From: Chlorobiales bacterium
GTDB lineage: Bacteria > Bacteroidota > Chlorobiia > Chlorobiales > Chlorobiaceae
Direction of reading: 5' to 3'
DNA: 5,995 nucleotides
Assembly: GCA_022360415.1 (NCBI GenBank)
Contig: JAKSDB010000129.1
Location: 1-5,995, forward strand
Position numbers and translations under genes: made by a program. The notes beneath the pieces are model-generated. The model did not search any database. It was not told where the DNA came from and saw only the letters and a program-made list of their open reading frames with translations. This document shows positions 3,638 to 5,995 of this stretch, one piece after another. Position 1 is the first letter of the stretch, and the number at the start of each line of letters is the position of its first letter.

Positions 3638-5995
3638 TGCCGATGAGATTTGAGAACCCTACAAGCATACTTCTTCATTTTTCAATGACAGACAAAAGCA
3701 ATCGGTCACCCTTCAGTAACCCCGAGCAGAAAGAACATTACTATATAACACGCAAGGCGCTTGTCGACCTGCATCTTTCTACAGGATGTTTTCCCGAGCT
3801 TTCCTCCGACCCTCAGTCAGCAATCGAGCAGGCCGAGCAGCAGACAAAAAGTATCAACCGCAGGCTGAAACAAAAGCACGGCAACAATGCAAAATTGCTG
3901 CTCCCCGCGCAATTCCAGGGCATGAAGCTGCTCCACGCAGCAGCCCATCTTGTTATAAGCCGTCTGGTACGTGTGAGAAATCCCGGCTTCCTGAGCCAGA
4001 TTGAAAATTCCGCGCAAAAAGAGCTTGAGGGAAACGCCTTTGAAGAGTACCTCGAAAAGTTCATTTCACAGTTCCCGCCTCCCTGCGTGTTCACAGGAAA
4101 ACAGACTCACAGGGAATACCTTGCTTCCGCTCTCAACCGACAGACCGCTCTCGAGGAATCCCTTCTTGTCTGGCTGCAGAACCAGAACCCCGCTCTGGAC
4201 CAGTTCAGTTTTCTGCTGACCGATGAAGGCCTCAGGGAGAAAACATCTTACCAGGCCGTTGTGCGGTCGCTCCTGGAATCACTCAAGGCACTTGGTCCCA
4301 TAGGCCCGGACAATATCGATCCTGCCGAGCTGCTCACCAGACCGATCCGTCATGCGCCCAACTCTGTTCTCGAGCAGCTGCGCTATATCAGAATGCACTG
4401 GGGGGCTCTCCTCGAGGGAACTCCTCTGCCGGGGATGCTCGACGACAGCATCGACCTTATCCAGGATGAAGATACATGGCTTTTCTTTGAAAAAACCGGT
4501 CGGCAAAATCGCGCAAAACATGGCGGATTCATTGAAAAACAGGCACAGGCTCCTTCATTCGGGGACCTCGAAAACGAACCTCAAAACTACTCGGCAGATT
4601 CATCGTGGATGCCGGAAGTAGTCATGCTTGCAAAAAGCACGTTTGTCTGGCTGGACCAGTTGAACAGATGCTACCCTCACCCGGTCAACCACCTTCAGGA
4701 TATACCTGACCGGGAACTTGACATTCTTGCTGAACGGGGATTTAACGCCCTCTGGCTTATCGGTCTCTGGGAAAGGAGCCCCGCTTCGCAGAAAATCAAA
4801 CAGCTCCAGGGGAACCCTGAAGCAAAATCCTCGGCATATGCGCTTGACAGTTATACCATAGCCGAAGAGCTTGGCGGTTACGAAGGGTACCTGAACCTGC
4901 GTCACAGGGCATTACAGCGAGGGATAAAACTTGCAAGCGACATGGTGCCCAACCATACAGGACTTGATTCCGCGCTGGTAAAAGATAAACCCGAGTGGTT
5001 CACAAGCGTGCACGAACCGCCCTATCCTTCCTATACCTATAACGGCCCCAACCTCAGCAATGACCCCCGTTTCGGTATTTTTATCGAAAACGGGTACTGG
5101 AACCGTTCCGATGCCGCCGTAACGTTTAAACGGGTGGATTATCAAAGCGGGGATACCAGGTACATCTATCATGGAAACGATGGGACAGCTATGCCGTGGA
5201 ATGATACTGCGCAACTGAACTTCCTCAACGCCGAAGTACGTGAAGCCGTCATCCAGCATATCCTTCATGTGGCCCGGATGTTTCCGGTGATCCGCTTCGA
5301 CGCCGCAATGGTTCTGGTAAAAAAGCATATCCAGCGATTATGGTATCCCCTGCCGGGACACACGGCGGGCATCCCGTCACGGAGCGCTTTCGCAATGAGC
5401 ATGGAGGATTTCGACAAATTCATCCCCGAGGAGTTCTGGCGCGAGGTAGTTGACCGAATTCACAGCGAAGCTCCTGACACTCTGCTCCTTGCAGAAGCGT
5501 TCTGGATGCTTGAAGGATATTTTGTCAGGACGCTCGGCATGCACAGGGTATACAACAGTGCTTTTATGCACATGCTGAAAAAAGAGGACAATGCCGCCTA
5601 CCGTTACTTGATAAAAAACACTCTTGAATTCGACTCGGGAATTCTGAAGCGGTACGTGAATTTCATGAACAATCCGGATGAAGATACTGCGGTTGAGCAG
5701 TTCGGCAATGGCGACAAGTATTTCGGCGTGTGCGCAATGCTGGCAACCATGCCCGGCCTGCCGATGTTCGGGCATGGACAGATCGAAGGGTTCAGCGAAA
5801 AATACGGGATGGAATACGCCCGGGCATACCTCGACGAACATCCTGACCATGAACTGATCAAAAGGCACGAACGTGAGATTTTTCCTCTTTTAAAAAAACG
5901 CAGCCTGTTTGCCGGCGTTGAAAACTTTTTCCTTTACGATGTGTATACTCCGGAAGGAAAGGTAAACGAAAACGTTTTTTGCTACACAAACCGGC
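3637..5995 (+). CDS. Alpha-amylase family (GH13) glycoside hydrolase/transglycosylase with long N-terminal extension, C-terminus cut by window edge
   Basis: A predicted alpha-glucan-active enzyme; no signal peptide is seen, so probably cytoplasmic. 786 codons are visible with no stop. Residues 1 to about 345 form a mostly helical extension I cannot assign. The TIM barrel begins near 350 (VNHLQDIPDRELDIL, then GFNALWLIGLWERSPASQ). Conserved regions seen: region I DMVPNH at 435-440; region II VIRFDAAM with nucleophile Asp555; region III LLLAEAFW with acid/base Glu620; region IV FMNNPDEDTA with Asp681; then PGLPMFGHGQIEGF at 706-719. Region IV has Pro where GH13 usually has His (NHD). Region II has Met-Val where Lys-His is common, somewhat like amylosucrase-type enzymes. 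It resembles a group of large bacterial GH13-like proteins of unclear substrate, so the exact activity is not assigned. Start: an in-frame TGA at 3628-3630 limits the ORF; ATGs at 3637, 3643 and 3685 are all possible and none has a good Shine-Dalgarno. I chose 3637 as the longest and because of the TAATG overlap. It is divergent from the exopolysaccharide genes. Confidence 0.93.
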   Translation, partial: MPMRFENPTSILLHFSMTDKSNRSPFSNPEQKEHYYITRKALVDLHLSTGCFPELSSDPQSAIEQAEQQTKSINRRLKQKHGNNAKLLLPAQFQGMKLLHAAAHLVISRLVRVRNPGFLSQIENSAQKELEGNAFEEYLEKFISQFPPPCVFTGKQTHREYLASALNRQTALEESLLVWLQNQNPALDQFSFLLTDEGLREKTSYQAVVRSLLESLKALGPIGPDNIDPAELLTRPIRHAPNSVLEQLRYIRMHWGALLEGTPLPGMLDDSIDLIQDEDTWLFFEKTGRQNRAKHGGFIEKQAQAPSFGDLENEPQNYSADSSWMPEVVMLAKSTFVWLDQLNRCYPHPVNHLQDIPDRELDILAERGFNALWLIGLWERSPASQKIKQLQGNPEAKSSAYALDSYTIAEELGGYEGYLNLRHRALQRGIKLASDMVPNHTGLDSALVKDKPEWFTSVHEPPYPSYTYNGPNLSNDPRFGIFIENGYWNRSDAAVTFKRVDYQSGDTRYIYHGNDGTAMPWNDTAQLNFLNAEVREAVIQHILHVARMFPVIRFDAAMVLVKKHIQRLWYPLPGHTAGIPSRSAFAMSMEDFDKFIPEEFWREVVDRIHSEAPDTLLLAEAFWMLEGYFVRTLGMHRVYNSAFMHMLKKEDNAAYRYLIKNTLEFDSGILKRYVNFMNNPDEDTAVEQFGNGDKYFGVCAMLATMPGLPMFGHGQIEGFSEKYGMEYARAYLDEHPDHELIKRHEREIFPLLKKRSLFAGVENFFLYDVYTPEGKVNENVFCYTNR

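Noticed and set aside
5377..5868. 163-codon minus-strand ORF inside the GH13 gene (and a similar 138-codon ORF at 4912-5328)
   Set aside because: Both are antisense to conserved GH13 catalytic regions and their translations show no recognisable motifs; treated as shadows.

Overview
The window holds two divergent carbohydrate-related gene blocks separated by a 462-bp intergenic region. GC content looks moderate (roughly half). Shine-Dalgarno sequences are weak or absent at most starts. The protein style (compact SLBB export protein, Wzc-type tyrosine autokinase, long GH13 protein with a large N-terminal extension) recalls green sulfur bacteria (Chlorobium/Chlorobaculum/Prosthecochloris group). 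That placement rests on recollection of protein families, not on a search, and is moderate confidence only.

Left block, minus strand, read right to left from 3174 to 1. A 190-residue secreted SLBB-domain polysaccharide export protein (3174-2602) comes first. A 210-bp gap follows, and then a Wzz/GNVR plus bacterial tyrosine kinase fusion (Wzc type) that starts at 2391 and runs off the left edge without a stop (797 codons visible). Together they look like the export and chain-length control part of an exopolysaccharide or capsule operon. The gap between them is unusual: the SLBB stop (TAG), a 60-codon open stretch with coding-like base composition, a second TAG, nine more sense codons and the kinase ATG all lie in one reading frame. 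I list the 60-codon stretch as a possible small gene with a non-ATG start.

Middle, 3175-3636. This divergent regulatory region has no convincing gene. It contains a nested hairpin, a small A/T-rich hairpin, a 9-bp direct repeat at 22-nt spacing, and a 13-codon leader ORF whose TAA overlaps the ATG of the right-hand gene.

Right block, plus strand. One large gene from about 3637 runs off the right edge (786 codons visible). It encodes an alpha-amylase family (GH13) protein with about 350 residues of unassigned, mostly helical sequence before the TIM barrel. The DxVxNH motif and the nucleophile, acid/base and transition-state acids are all recognisable. The His of region IV and the Lys-His of region II are replaced, so it is probably not a conventional starch-degrading alpha-amylase.

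No tRNA, rRNA, mobile element or CRISPR array was seen. The best candidate for something undescribed is the in-frame SLBB - TAG - 60 codons - TAG - kinase arrangement.
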